A stretch of 64,000 bases of DNA from Azospirillum soli (GCF_017876165.1 NZ_JAGINQ010000005.1:186001-250000), one strand, 5' to 3'; counted from the first letter of the stretch, positions 8,896-17,629 are shown. The notes: generated by a model from the sequence alone, not told the origin. Numbers and translations are program-made.

Positions 8896-9603
8896 GTGGC
8901 CGTTCCGCGCGGCTCCCTGCCCATCGTCCTCGGCGGGACGCTTCTGTTCGGCACGCTGACCTTCCTGCTGGGCCTCGTCGTCGGCGTGAACATGAACGCG
9001 CCTGTGCCGGCTGCCGCTGTGGCTGAGGTCGCTTCGGCGCAGGAGGCTCCTCCGCCCGCTGCCCAGCCGGTACCCGCGCAGGGTGGAGCGTCGGGCGGCG
9101 ACGCTCCGCCGACCACTCCGGCTCCCGCAGAGACTCCGGCCAAGACGGGAGCGGCCGAACCGGCGGCGGAGGCGCCCGCCATCGTGCCGGTGAAGGTCAA
9201 GGGCTTCGGTTTCGGTGCGCCGCCGTCGAGCGAGCCGGCCTCGGTTCTGCGCGGCAAGCTGCTGCGGCAGGCGGGCGCGCCTCCACCCCCCGCCGACGCC
9301 AAGGACACGCCGCCCAAGGATGCTCCCCCCAAGGATGCTCCCAAGGACCCGCCGGGGCCGCCGCTAGTGTACTCGGTCGCGGTCGGTCGCTTCCTGGTGG
9401 AGGCGAACGCCGGCCGCCTGTACGCGGAGGCGGCGGCGAAGGGCTACCAGCCGATGATCGTCGTCCCGGATCCGCCGGATCCCGCTGGCTGGATGACGGT
9501 GACACTCGGCCCGCAGGTGGACGCGGCCACCGCCGGACGCCTCGCCGAAGACGCCGCCGCGCGTGGGTTCGAAACGTGGCTGGTGAGCTGGCTCGCCCCG
9601 TAA
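8896..9603 (+). CDS. Membrane-anchored SPOR-like protein
   Basis: 235 residues. An N-terminal hydrophobic segment (about 8-30, LPIVLGGTLLFGTLTFLLGLV) is followed by a ~120-residue Pro/Ala linker. The C-terminal ~75 residues (VYSVAVGRFLVEANAGRLYAEAAAKGYQP, then WMTVTLGPQVDAATAGRLAEDAAARGFETWLV) have the paired beta-alpha-beta pattern of SPOR peptidoglycan-binding domains. The expected topology is a single-pass inner-membrane protein with periplasmic SPOR. The GTG start lies one base after the preceding stop, so it is in the same transcription unit. It could brace the cell wall around the injection machinery; that role is inferred from position only. Confidence 0.7.
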   Translation: MAVPRGSLPIVLGGTLLFGTLTFLLGLVVGVNMNAPVPAAAVAEVASAQEAPPPAAQPVPAQGGASGGDAPPTTPAPAETPAKTGAAEPAAEAPAIVPVKVKGFGFGAPPSSEPASVLRGKLLRQAGAPPPPADAKDTPPKDAPPKDAPKDPPGPPLVYSVAVGRFLVEANAGRLYAEAAAKGYQPMIVVPDPPDPAGWMTVTLGPQVDAATAGRLAEDAAARGFETWLVSWLAP

Positions 9604-9612
9604 GGGGATGGG

Positions 9613-10443
9613 TCAGATGTGATACTCGGGCTCGGGCAGGGTCTGGTCCATGGCCAGGGCCGGGATGGTGTCGCGACACCAGCCGACGATCTGCGCCGGG
9701 ACACCGGCCACGGTGGCGCAGGGCGGAACGTCCTTCAGAACGACACTGCCGGCGCCGACCTTGGCGCGGGCGCCGATCTCGATGTTGCCCAGCACCTTCG
9801 CGCCGGCCGACAACAGGACGCCGTCGCGCACCTTCGGGTGGCGGTCGCCGTGCTCCTTGCCGGTGCCGCCGAGCGTGACCTCCTGAAGGATCGACACGTC
9901 GTTGCCGACCACCGCCGTCTCGCCGATCACCACGCCGGTGCCGTGATCGATGAAGACGCCTCGCCCGACCGGGACGGCCGGGTGGATGTCCACCGCGAAC
10001 ACCTCGGACACGCGGCTTTGCAGGAAATGCGCGAGATCCTGGCGCTCGTGCCGCCACAGCCAGTGGCCGATGCGGTGCCATTCCAGGGCGTGGAAGCCCT
10101 TGTAGTAAAGGAAGGGCGTCAGCACGCTGTCCGCCGCCGGGTCGCGCGTCCAGATGGCCTGGAGGTCGGAGCAGGCCAGTTCCACCACCGCCGGGTCGTC
10201 GGCCGTGACCGTGTGGGCGAGGTCGGCGAGCTGGTCGGCGGAGATGTAGGAATCGCCGAGCTTGCGCGCGAGAAGGCCTCCCAATGCGCAGGCGAAGTTG
10301 GCGTGCGACAGGACCGCCGCGTCGATGAAGGGGCGCAGCCACGGTTCCTTCGCGATGACCGCGACGGCCTCCGTCCGCAAGCGGGCCCACATCTCGGTCA
10401 CGGTGTTGATGCCGTCGTCGGTCTTGGGGGCGATGTGATTCAT
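9613..10443 (-). CDS. cysE: Serine O-acetyltransferase
   Basis: CysE transfers acetyl from acetyl-CoA to L-serine, giving O-acetylserine, the first committed step of cysteine synthesis. The 276-residue protein has the N-terminal helical region (LRTEAVAVIAKEPWLRPFIDAAVL), the active-site segment FHALEWHRIGHWLW and the C-terminal left-handed beta-helix (VPVGRGVFIDHGTGVVIGETAVVGNDVSILQEVTLGGTGK). The length and the C-terminal extension after the helix are normal for CysE. The gene stands alone between convergent and divergent neighbours; no cysK is adjacent. Confidence 0.95.
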   Translation of the reverse strand: MNHIAPKTDDGINTVTEMWARLRTEAVAVIAKEPWLRPFIDAAVLSHANFACALGGLLARKLGDSYISADQLADLAHTVTADDPAVVELACSDLQAIWTRDPAADSVLTPFLYYKGFHALEWHRIGHWLWRHERQDLAHFLQSRVSEVFAVDIHPAVPVGRGVFIDHGTGVVIGETAVVGNDVSILQEVTLGGTGKEHGDRHPKVRDGVLLSAGAKVLGNIEIGARAKVGAGSVVLKDVPPCATVAGVPAQIVGWCRDTIPALAMDQTLPEPEYHI

Positions 10444-10478
10444 GGCAGCCCTCCATCCTGAATGCCGGGCGGCGCAGT

Positions 10479-11342
10479 TTATCCCCTTGTTCCGGCTTGC
10501 ACCACCATTGCTTCAGGGGCCATTGCTTCACCGGCGGCGGCAAGGACCCGGCGGGCCTTTCGGGCGATGGCCTCGTCGATCATGCGGCCGCCGACCACGC
10601 CGACGCCCTTGGTGTTCTCCGCCAGGATCAAGCGCGCTTCGGCCACCTGCTCCGGGGTGGGGGTCAGCACCTCGTTGATCGCGGCGATCTGGCGGGGGTG
10701 GATGGCGGCCTTGGCGCTGAAGCCCAGGCGAACCGCCGCATGGGTTTCGGCGCGCAAGCCCGCCTCGTCGCCGAGCGCGAAGAAGGGAGAGTCGATGGCG
10801 GCGATGCCGGCGAGCGCCGCCGCGTTCACCACCCGCGACCGCGCAGCCAGCAGGGGTTCCCACGCGACCTCCGCGCCCAGGTCGGCGGCCAGATCCGCCG
10901 CGCCGAAGAACAACGCGTCGAGCCGGGGCGTGGCTTGCGCGATGGTCTCCACGTTGGCGATGCCGCGCGCGCTTTCGATCAGGGCAACGAGGCGCGTGGT
11001 TTTGCCCGCTTCAGTCAATAACTCGTCGATCAGCCGCAGGGTGTCGGCGGAGTCCGTCTTCGGCACCAGGATCAGGTCCGGCCGCGCGTCGGAACGGAGC
11101 AGGGCTTGCAGGTCTTCCAGACCGGCGAGGGTGCCGGGAGCGTTGATGCGCAAAACGCGCGTGATGCTGCCGTCGCCGGGACCGCTCAGCCAGTCGAGTG
11201 CCGTTTTGCGGGCGGATGCCTTATCGGCGGGGGCGACGGCGTCCTCCAGATCGAGGATCAGCACGTCGGCCCCAGCCTCGGCAGCGCGGTCGAAGCGGTC
11301 GGGTTTGGTCGCCGGGGTGAACAGCCAACTGCGGCGGCGCAT
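10479..11342 (-). CDS. CitE/HpcH-type CoA-ester lyase, likely citramalyl-CoA lyase
   Basis: 287 residues of the HpcH/HpaI (CitE-like) TIM-barrel family: RRRSWLFTPATKPDRFDRA at the N-terminus, DVLILDLEDAVAP (metal/CoA site), LRINAPGT, and LIESARGIANVE (metal-binding Glu). Members cleave malyl-, citramalyl- or citryl-CoA esters. The start at 11342 fits the family N-terminus and overlaps the preceding stop by one base. As the last gene of a CoA-transferase/hydratase operon, it is best explained as splitting (S)-citramalyl-CoA into pyruvate and acetyl-CoA. L-malyl-CoA lyase activity is an alternative. Confidence 0.85.
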   Translation of the reverse strand: MRRRSWLFTPATKPDRFDRAAEAGADVLILDLEDAVAPADKASARKTALDWLSGPGDGSITRVLRINAPGTLAGLEDLQALLRSDARPDLILVPKTDSADTLRLIDELLTEAGKTTRLVALIESARGIANVETIAQATPRLDALFFGAADLAADLGAEVAWEPLLAARSRVVNAAALAGIAAIDSPFFALGDEAGLRAETHAAVRLGFSAKAAIHPRQIAAINEVLTPTPEQVAEARLILAENTKGVGVVGGRMIDEAIARKARRVLAAAGEAMAPEAMVVQAGTRG

Positions 11343-12178
11343 CAGACGGCCTCCAGCTCGGCGGTCATGGCGACCTGCCCGGTGTGATCGAGCGCCCAGA
11401 GCGCGGCACCCTTTCCCTGCGGGGAGCCGCAAAGCGTGAGGGGGTGCACGTCGAACAGCGGACGGCGCGCGCGGAAGCGGAAGGCGGCGACCCGCGCACC
11501 GGGATTCTCGCGCAGGAACAAGTCCACCAGCAGGGTCGCCGTCAACGGCCCATGCACGATCAGGCCGGGATAGCCCTCCACCTCCTCGCAATACTTGCGG
11601 TCGTAATGAATGCGGTGGCCGTTGAAGGTCAAAGCGGAGAAGCGGAACAGCAGGACCGGATCCGGGGTGATCGGGCGTGACCAGATCGCCTCGGGGGCGG
11701 GTTCGGACGGGGGCGGGGTTTCGCCCGGCTTTGGCGCTTCGCGGTAGACGATGTCGTGCACCTCACGCACGGCGAGGCCGGCCTCGTTCAGGATTTCGTG
11801 CACCACCTTGACGAACACCATGTCGCCGGAGCGGCCGGACTTGTGCGTCACGTCGGCGATGCTGGAGCGGCGGCGCAGTGCCTCCCCGGTGCGGATCGGT
11901 GCGGCGAACTCCAGTTGCCCGCCGGCCCACATGCGGCGGGGCAGGGGAACCGGCGGCAGGAAGTCGCCCCGGTGCGGGTGCCCGTCCTCCGCGATCTCCC
12001 GCTGCGGAGCCCTGGGCAGGAAATAGAGCCAGTGGCCGAGCGGCGGGACCTCGCCCGCGCGCCAGGGCGGGTCGAGGTGGTCGAGCGTGGCGGCAAGGCC
12101 GGTCAGGGGGGCGGCGGTGGCGACGTCCAGATGCTCCTCCGCGCGACCGATCCAGTCCTTCAGATGCTCGAAACTCAT
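11342..12178 (-). CDS. MaoC-family hydratase, itaconyl-/mesaconyl-CoA hydratase-like
   Basis: 278 residues with an N-terminal FAS1-like dehydratase half (EHLDVATAAPLTGLAATLDH, then WLYFLPRAPQREIAEDGHPHRG) and a C-terminal hot-dog half carrying the MaoC-like active segment FRFSALTFNGHRIHYDRKYCEEVEGYPGLIVHGPL. This architecture matches mesaconyl-C4-CoA/itaconyl-CoA hydratases. It overlaps the CoA-transferase gene by 4 bp (ATGA) upstream and the lyase gene by 1 bp downstream, so the three are translationally coupled. The predicted reaction is hydration of itaconyl- or mesaconyl-C4-CoA to citramalyl-CoA. Confidence 0.85.
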   Translation of the reverse strand: MSFEHLKDWIGRAEEHLDVATAAPLTGLAATLDHLDPPWRAGEVPPLGHWLYFLPRAPQREIAEDGHPHRGDFLPPVPLPRRMWAGGQLEFAAPIRTGEALRRRSSIADVTHKSGRSGDMVFVKVVHEILNEAGLAVREVHDIVYREAPKPGETPPPSEPAPEAIWSRPITPDPVLLFRFSALTFNGHRIHYDRKYCEEVEGYPGLIVHGPLTATLLVDLFLRENPGARVAAFRFRARRPLFDVHPLTLCGSPQGKGAALWALDHTGQVAMTAELEAV

Positions 12179-13302
12179 GGAGCGAACTCCCTGCGCAGGG
12201 CCTCGGTGTGCTGGCCGACGGCGGGCACCGGGCGGGGGTGGAAGGTTTCGCCGGCCCAGCGCGGCGGCGGGGCCACGCCCGTGACCGGGCCGGTCGGCGT
12301 GTCGGTGGTGATGCGGCGAAGCTGGCTGTGCTCCGACAGGTCGGCGACGCTGTTCAGCGACCCGAAGGCGATGCGCGCCCGGCGCAGCCGCTCGGTCGCC
12401 TGCGCGCGGTCGAGCGTGGCGAAGAAAGCTCCGACCGCCGCGTCCAGCGCCGGCCGGTTGGCGACGCGCAGGGCGACGGTGACGAAGCGCGGATCGGTCG
12501 CCAGATCCGGCTGCTCCAGCACCTCGGCGCAGAAGGTCCGCCACTCCCGCTCGTTCTGGATGGAGATGACGACCGTGTGCCCGTCGGCCAGCGCGAAGGC
12601 GCCGTAGGGGGCGATGGACGGGTGGTTCAGCCCGACCCGCTCCGGCGCCTTGCCGCCATAATCCTGGTGCAGCAGCGGCACGGTCATCCAGTCGGCGATG
12701 CAATCGAACAGGGAGACGGCGACGCCGCGCCCCTGGCCGGTGTGCTCCCGCTCGAACAGGGCCTGGAGCACGGCGGTGTGGGCGTACATGCCGCAAGCGA
12801 TGTCGGCGACCGATACGCCGACGCGGCCCGGAGCCTCCGGCGCGCCGGTGATGGAGGCGAGGCCGGTCTCGCTCTGCACCAGCAGGTCGTAGGCCTTCAT
12901 GTCGCGGTAGGGGCCGTCCTCGCCATAGCCGCTGATGTCCACGGTGATCAAGCGCGGGTGGCGCTCGCGCAGGGTCGCCGAGCCGAAGCCGGCGCGTTCG
13001 GCGGCGCCGGGGGCGAGGTTCTGGATGAACACGTCGGCACGGGCCACGATCCGGTGCAGCAGCGCGGCGTCCCCGCCGTCCTTGATATCCAGGACGAGCG
13101 ATTCCTTGCCCCGGTTGAGCCAGACGAAATAGGCGCTCTCGCCGTGCGCGACGTGGTCGTAGTTGCGGGCGAAGTCGCCCTCCGGCCGCTCGATCTTGAT
13201 GACGCGCGCACCGGCGTCGGCAAGGCGGGAGGAACAGTAGGGGGCCGCCACCGCCTGTTCCAGGGCGACGACCAGAATGCCTTCCAGCGGTAGGTTACTC
13301 AT
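12175..13302 (-). CDS. Class III CoA-transferase (CaiB/BaiF family)
   Basis: 375 residues with the CaiB/BaiF hallmarks: LEGILVVALEQAVAAPYCSSRLADAGARVIKIERPEGDFAR at the start, LNRGKESLVLDIKD with the catalytic Asp region, and GYGEDGPYRDMKAYDLLVQSETGL. The family moves CoA between carboxylic acids. In this operon it would activate itaconate or mesaconate with CoA from succinyl-CoA. It lies 3 bp downstream of the acyl-CoA dehydrogenase gene and overlaps the hydratase by 4 bp. Confidence 0.88.
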   Translation of the reverse strand: MSNLPLEGILVVALEQAVAAPYCSSRLADAGARVIKIERPEGDFARNYDHVAHGESAYFVWLNRGKESLVLDIKDGGDAALLHRIVARADVFIQNLAPGAAERAGFGSATLRERHPRLITVDISGYGEDGPYRDMKAYDLLVQSETGLASITGAPEAPGRVGVSVADIACGMYAHTAVLQALFEREHTGQGRGVAVSLFDCIADWMTVPLLHQDYGGKAPERVGLNHPSIAPYGAFALADGHTVVISIQNEREWRTFCAEVLEQPDLATDPRFVTVALRVANRPALDAAVGAFFATLDRAQATERLRRARIAFGSLNSVADLSEHSQLRRITTDTPTGPVTGVAPPPRWAGETFHPRPVPAVGQHTEALRREFAP

Positions 13303-13305
13303 GGC

Positions 13306-14511
13306 TCAGAACGACTTCGGCATCCGGAGCACATGCGTGCCCACATGGGAGAGGATCAGGTTGGTCGAGATCGGCGCCACCTGATAGAGGCGGGTTTCGC
13401 GGAACTTGCGCTCGATGTCGTATTCCTCGGCGAAGCCGAAGCCGCCGTGCGCCTGCAAGCAGGTGTCGGCAGCGTGCCAGGACGCTTCGGAAGCCAGCAG
13501 CTTCGCCATGTTCGCCTCGGTGCCGCAGGGGATGCCAGCGTCGAACATGGCTGCGGCCTTCCGCACCATCAGGTTGGCGGCCTCGGTCTCCACGTAATTG
13601 CGGGCGATGGGGAACTGGATGCCCTGGTTGGCGCCGATGGGGCGGCCAAACACCTCGCGTTCCCGCGCGTAGGCGGAGGCGCGGTCGATGAAGAAGTGGG
13701 CGTCGCCGATGCACTCCGATGCGATCAGGATGCGCTCCGCGTTCATGCCGTCGAGGATGTAGCGGAAGCCCTTGCCCTCCTCCCCGATCAGGTTCTCGGC
13801 CGGGACCTCCAGATTATCGAAGAACAGCTCGGTGGTGGCGTGGTTGATCATGGTGCGGATCGGCCGGATGGTCAGGCCGTTGCCGACCGCCTTGCGCAGG
13901 TCCACCAGCAGGACGCTCATCCCCTCGGTCGGTTTGGCGACTTCGTCGCGCGGGGTGGTGCGGACCAGCAGGACCATCAGGTCGGAATGCTCGGCGCGCG
14001 AGATCCACACCTTCTGGCCGTTGACGATGTACCGGTCGCCCTCGCGCCGGGCGAAGGTGCGGATGCGGGTGGTGTCGGTGCCGCTGGTCGGCTCGGTCAC
14101 GCCAAAGGCCTGGAGGCGCAGCGTGCCCTCGGCGATGCCCGGCAGATAGGCCCGCTTCTGCGCGTCGCTGCCGTGCCGCAGGATGGTGCCCATCGTGTAC
14201 ATCTGCGCGTGGCAGGCACCACCATTGCAGCCGGAACGGTGGATTTCCTCAAGAATCGCGGTCGCGGCGCCGAGTCCGAGGCCGGAACCGCCGTACTCCT
14301 CCGGGATCAGGACGGACAGGAAACCGCTTTCCATCAGCGCCCGCACGAACTCCGTGGGGTAGGCCCGCTCCGCGTCCAGCCTGCGCCAGTACTCGCCCGG
14401 AAAGCGCGCGCACAGTTTGCGCACGGACTCGCGGATCTCCGGAAACGTCTCGCCGGGTGCCTCCACGGCATCCTCCCCTTTCGATTTTCGGCCCCCGTCG
14501 ATTTTTGACAC
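13306..14511 (-). CDS. Acyl-CoA dehydrogenase family flavoenzyme
   Basis: 401 residues. Landmarks are AFGVTEPTSGTDTTRIRTFARREGDRYIVNGQKVWIS (FAD/substrate region), LMVLLVRTT and, near the C-terminus, QAHGGFGFAEEYDIERKFRETRLYQVAPISTNLI (the family's second signature). It is the first gene of the CoA operon. In the Pseudomonas itaconate cluster an acyl-CoA dehydrogenase also accompanies the transferase, hydratase and lyase. Its exact substrate is not readable from sequence; methylsuccinyl-CoA to mesaconyl-CoA would fit the pathway. The start at 14511 lies 98 bp from a divergent LysR gene. Confidence 0.88.
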   Translation of the reverse strand: MSKIDGGRKSKGEDAVEAPGETFPEIRESVRKLCARFPGEYWRRLDAERAYPTEFVRALMESGFLSVLIPEEYGGSGLGLGAATAILEEIHRSGCNGGACHAQMYTMGTILRHGSDAQKRAYLPGIAEGTLRLQAFGVTEPTSGTDTTRIRTFARREGDRYIVNGQKVWISRAEHSDLMVLLVRTTPRDEVAKPTEGMSVLLVDLRKAVGNGLTIRPIRTMINHATTELFFDNLEVPAENLIGEEGKGFRYILDGMNAERILIASECIGDAHFFIDRASAYAREREVFGRPIGANQGIQFPIARNYVETEAANLMVRKAAAMFDAGIPCGTEANMAKLLASEASWHAADTCLQAHGGFGFAEEYDIERKFRETRLYQVAPISTNLILSHVGTHVLRMPKSF

Positions 14512-14560
14512 GGTGGCCTTTTCAAGAAAGGTGTGGATCGGATAGGCTATGCGTCAATGG

Positions 14561-14573
14561 TATAAATCTTATA
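14561..14573. promoter_or_regulatory. LysR-type operator (T-N11-A dyad)
   Basis: In the 98-bp gap between the divergent acyl-CoA dehydrogenase and lysR genes, TATAAATCTTATA has 5-bp inverted arms (TATAA/TTATA) and the T-N11-A spacing of LysR-family boxes. It stands out as AT-rich in GC-rich surroundings. It probably serves regulator autoregulation and operon activation. Confidence 0.6.
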
Positions 14574-14609
14574 ACCGCTATTCCATTTGGATATGAGGGT
14601 GATCGCGGC

Positions 14610-15521
14610 ATGGACTTCCGGCAGCTCCGCAACTTCCTGCATGTGGCGGAGCTGCAAAGCCTGTCGCGCGCCGCCGCCGTCCTGCGCGTGGCCCAGCCGG
14701 CCCTGTCCCGCCAGATCAAGGCGCTGGAGGAGGAACTGGGCGTGCAGCTGTTGCAGCGGCACGGCTGGGGCGTCACGCCGACCCCCGCCGGACAGGTGCT
14801 GATGGAGCACGCCCGCCGCGTGCTGAAGGAGGTGGGGGCCGCCCGCGACGCCGTGCAGGCCTACCAGATGGAACCGTCGGGCAGCGTCACCTTCGGCACG
14901 CCGACCTCGCTGGGGGCGGTGATGCTGCCGGGGCTGACGGTGCGGTTCCGGCGGCAGGCGCCGAAGGTGCGGCTGCATCTGGTGGAGGGGTTCAGCGCGT
15001 CGATCCACGAATGGGTGCTGTCCGGGCGCCTCGACCTCGCCGTGCTGTACGAGACCAAGACCATGGGCAGCCTGCACACCACGCCGCTGCTGGAGGAAAC
15101 CATGGTGCTGCTGGGATCCGCCGGGCGGTTCGCGGACGGCGCGGAACTGGACGTGACGGAGGTCGCGGCGCTCGACCTGATTCTGCCGGCTCGCCCGCAC
15201 CGGCTGCGCCTGCTGGTCGATCAGGTCTTCGCCGAGCGTGACCTGACCTGCGCCCCGATCGTCGAGGTGGACGCCTTGCCGGCCTTGATCGAGTTGGTGC
15301 GCATGGGGGAGGGCTGCACTCTGCTGCCCTATTGCTGCGTGCATGCGCTGGTCAGCGAAGGGAGCTTGAGCGCCGCCGCCGTGTTTCCAGCCATTCGCCG
15401 TTCGTTGGTGCTGGTTCGCCCGCCGGACCGCATTCCGACCCCGGCCTCCGAAGCGCTGGAGCGCGAAGTGTTCGCCTTCATCGAGGCGAATTCCGCCGAG
15501 TTGCGCTGGACCCTCCCCTGA
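14610..15521 (+). CDS. LysR-family regulator of the CoA operon
   Basis: 303 residues. The N-terminal winged HTH (MDFRQLRNFLHVAELQSLSRAAAVLRVAQPALSRQIKALEEELG) is followed by a substrate-binding domain (GSVTFGTPTSLGAVMLPGLTVRFRRQAPKVRLHLVEGFS). The start at ATG 14610 fits the family exactly; longer upstream starts would add an unrelated extension. It is transcribed divergently from the operon. Inference: it senses itaconate, mesaconate or a CoA ester, like RipR/ItcR-type regulators of equivalent clusters. The long NLIELVRMGEGCTLLPY-type C-terminal part is normal for LysR. Confidence 0.9.
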   Translation: MDFRQLRNFLHVAELQSLSRAAAVLRVAQPALSRQIKALEEELGVQLLQRHGWGVTPTPAGQVLMEHARRVLKEVGAARDAVQAYQMEPSGSVTFGTPTSLGAVMLPGLTVRFRRQAPKVRLHLVEGFSASIHEWVLSGRLDLAVLYETKTMGSLHTTPLLEETMVLLGSAGRFADGAELDVTEVAALDLILPARPHRLRLLVDQVFAERDLTCAPIVEVDALPALIELVRMGEGCTLLPYCCVHALVSEGSLSAAAVFPAIRRSLVLVRPPDRIPTPASEALEREVFAFIEANSAELRWTLP

Positions 15522-15529
15522 TCGGGGCG

Positions 15530-16180
15530 TCAGAACCTGCGGCGCGCCAGTTCCGCGACGGTGAGCCCCGCCGCCAGCGGCATCACCCAGGCATCCGGCG
15601 CCTCCATGGTCCACAAGGTCGCCCCGCTGAACAGGCACCAGAGCAGAGGCACGGCCAGCAGTTCCCAGCGCACCCGATCCGCCGCGAGCAGAACGCCGAG
15701 CGTCGCGACCACGGTCGGATCCGGCATGACCCCGAAAAGCTCGGCCCGGGACCACGCGCGCCCGCTCAGCGGACCAATCAACGGCTGGATGAACAGGGCG
15801 AACAGGAACAGGCCGAGGCCCACCCACCGTCCGCCGCCATGGAACGTCAGCTTGCCGGCGATCACGCCCGCCACGGCCAGCAACAGCGTCTCAATCGCGA
15901 AGGCCGCCGCCACATAGCTGGCCGCCCAGTTGATGGTGGCGTAGCGGGTGAACAGATAGCCCCACGCCACCCACAGCCAGCCGGCGGCCAGAATCGCGGC
16001 GACGATCCGGCCCGAGGACGGCCCCGCCCTGCGCACCAGCACAAGGATCGCGAGACCCGCGACCAGCGCCACGAGTTGTCCCGGCCAGATCGCGGCGTTG
16101 TACAGCTCGATCAGACGGTAGTAGGTGCGGGGCGAAAAGAGCAGGAAGTCCGAGGGCGTGTAGGTCCACCACTCGGACAT
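15530..16180 (-). CDS. DUF6064-like multi-pass membrane protein
   Basis: 216 residues with six or seven hydrophobic segments (such as LVALVAGLAILVLV, AAILAAGWLWVAWGYLF, WVGLGLFLFALFIQPLI and ELLAVPLLWCLFSGATLW). The N-terminus SEWWTYTPSDFLLFSPRTYYRLIELYNAAIWPGQ is typical of the DUF6064 group, whose function is unknown. Its ATG overlaps the stop of the aldo/keto reductase gene by one base, so the two are co-translated. A redox or transport partnership is possible but unsupported by residues. Confidence 0.8.
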   Translation of the reverse strand: MSEWWTYTPSDFLLFSPRTYYRLIELYNAAIWPGQLVALVAGLAILVLVRRAGPSSGRIVAAILAAGWLWVAWGYLFTRYATINWAASYVAAAFAIETLLLAVAGVIAGKLTFHGGGRWVGLGLFLFALFIQPLIGPLSGRAWSRAELFGVMPDPTVVATLGVLLAADRVRWELLAVPLLWCLFSGATLWTMEAPDAWVMPLAAGLTVAELARRRF

Positions 16181-17112
16181 CAGAGATCCTCGACATAGGC
16201 CACCATGCGGCGGCGCATGGCCTCGTCCGGCAGGGGGCCGTGGGCGGCGTCCATGTTCTCGCGGACGTGATTGATGTTGGTGGTTGCGGGGATCGCGCAG
16301 GTCACCGCCGGATGCGACACGATGAACTTCAGCAGGAATTGCGCCCAGGTCGAACACTGGATTTCGGCCGCCCAGGGCGGAAGCGGGTGGCGCTCCATCC
16401 GCCGAGTCAGCGCACCCTGGCGGAACGGCCGGTTGACGATGACGCCCATGCCCCGGTCCCGAGCCAGGGGGAGGATGCGGTCTTCCACCTCGCGGTCCAG
16501 GATGTTGTAGGTGACTTGGACGAAGTCGAGCGGCTGGCCGCGCATGATCTGTGCGAACTCGCGGTGGCGCCGTCCTTCCGAGGTGGTGATGCCGACATAG
16601 CGCAGCCGCCCGTCCGCCTTCATCGCGAACAGCGTCTTCAGATGCTCCTGCCAGGAGAGCAGGTTGTGCACCTGAAGCAGATCGAAGCGCGGAACACCCC
16701 AGAGGCGCCGGGACTCCTCGATCTGCTCCGGCCCGCGCGCGCCGGAGGAAATCCACACCTTGTCGGTCGCGAACAGCGCCGGCGGCGTGCCCAGTTTGCC
16801 CAGGCCATACCCGATCACCTCCTGCGCGGAGCCGTACATCGGCGAGGAATCGATCATCCGCCCGCCAGCCTGGAAGAAGGCCTGCATAACCGCCGCGCAG
16901 GCGTCGCGGGCCTCCTCGTCATCGCCGACGTTGAAGGTGATCCAACTGCCGAGGCCGACCACGGGCAGCATCTCGCCGGACGACGGGATCGGTCTGGTGA
17001 CGAGCGGCCCGCGCTGGGCCGTGGCAGGGGACGGGTAAAGGATCCCCACAGCGGCGGTGGCGGCCAGCAGATGCATCAGGCTGCGGCGGTTCAGCGTGCG
17101 GGCGTCTTGCAT
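16180..17112 (-). CDS. Tat-exported aldo/keto reductase
   Basis: 310 residues. The N-terminus LNRRSLMHLLAATAAVG followed by PSPATAQ is a twin-arginine signal. The barrel carries GGRMIDSSPMYGSAQEVIGYGLG (catalytic Asp and Tyr), TDKVWIS (catalytic Lys), VHNL in place of the usual His strand, and a C-terminal region ending PATTNINHVRENMDAAHGPL. Export of an NADPH-type enzyme is unusual, so the cofactor or substrate may differ. The start at 17112 was chosen because it puts the RR motif close to the N-terminus; an ATG 27 bp upstream is also open. It is coupled to the DUF6064 gene. Confidence 0.82.
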   Translation of the reverse strand: MQDARTLNRRSLMHLLAATAAVGILYPSPATAQRGPLVTRPIPSSGEMLPVVGLGSWITFNVGDDEEARDACAAVMQAFFQAGGRMIDSSPMYGSAQEVIGYGLGKLGTPPALFATDKVWISSGARGPEQIEESRRLWGVPRFDLLQVHNLLSWQEHLKTLFAMKADGRLRYVGITTSEGRRHREFAQIMRGQPLDFVQVTYNILDREVEDRILPLARDRGMGVIVNRPFRQGALTRRMERHPLPPWAAEIQCSTWAQFLLKFIVSHPAVTCAIPATTNINHVRENMDAAHGPLPDEAMRRRMVAYVEDL

Positions 17113-17170
17113 CGGGACTGTCCGTTTCTGGCCGGGCATGAAGGGAAAGATGCCGCAAGCCCGGTCGGCG

Positions 17171-17629
17171 TCAATCCTCCCGCTGGGGCTGCGCCAGCAG
17201 GTTGCCGCGCAGGCCCGCCAGACCATCGCGCAGGGCGGTGAGGGCATCGGCGCTGAGGCCGGTGGCGCAGAGGATGCCGTCCTGCACCGCGCCGGCCTTC
17301 TGGCGAAGGGCACGGCCGGCGTCGGTCAGGGTCACCCGGACGAGGCGTTCGTCGGCGGTGTCCCGCTGGCGGGCAACCAGCCCGGCGGCTTCCATCCGCT
17401 TCAGCAGCGGGGTCAGGGTCCCAGAATCGAGGAACAGCCGGTTGCCCAGCTCCTTCACGGTGATGCCCTCCGACTCCCACAGCACCAGCAAAGCCAGATA
17501 CTGCGGGTAGGTCAGGCCCAGCGGGTCGAGCAGCGGCTTGTAGACGCGGTTCATGGCGTGCGCCGCCGAGTAGATGGCGAAGCAGAGCTGTTCGGACAGC
17601 GGCGCCGGTGCGCGGTCGCGGTCGGTCAC
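17171..17629 (-). CDS. ohrR: MarR-family organic peroxide sensor OhrR
   Basis: 152 residues from GTG 17629, which has GGAG upstream; an ATG at 17665 would give an atypical extension. LSEQLCFAIYSAAHAMNRVYKPLLDPLGLTYPQYLALLVLWE is the OhrR signature. Cys16 is the peroxide-sensing residue, and GITVKELGNRLFLDSGTLTPLLKRME is the winged helix. Oxidation of the Cys by organic hydroperoxides releases DNA and derepresses ohr, which is divergent next door. Two dyads in the gap are candidate operators. Confidence 0.93.
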   Translation of the reverse strand: MTDRDRAPAPLSEQLCFAIYSAAHAMNRVYKPLLDPLGLTYPQYLALLVLWESEGITVKELGNRLFLDSGTLTPLLKRMEAAGLVARQRDTADERLVRVTLTDAGRALRQKAGAVQDGILCATGLSADALTALRDGLAGLRGNLLAQPQRED

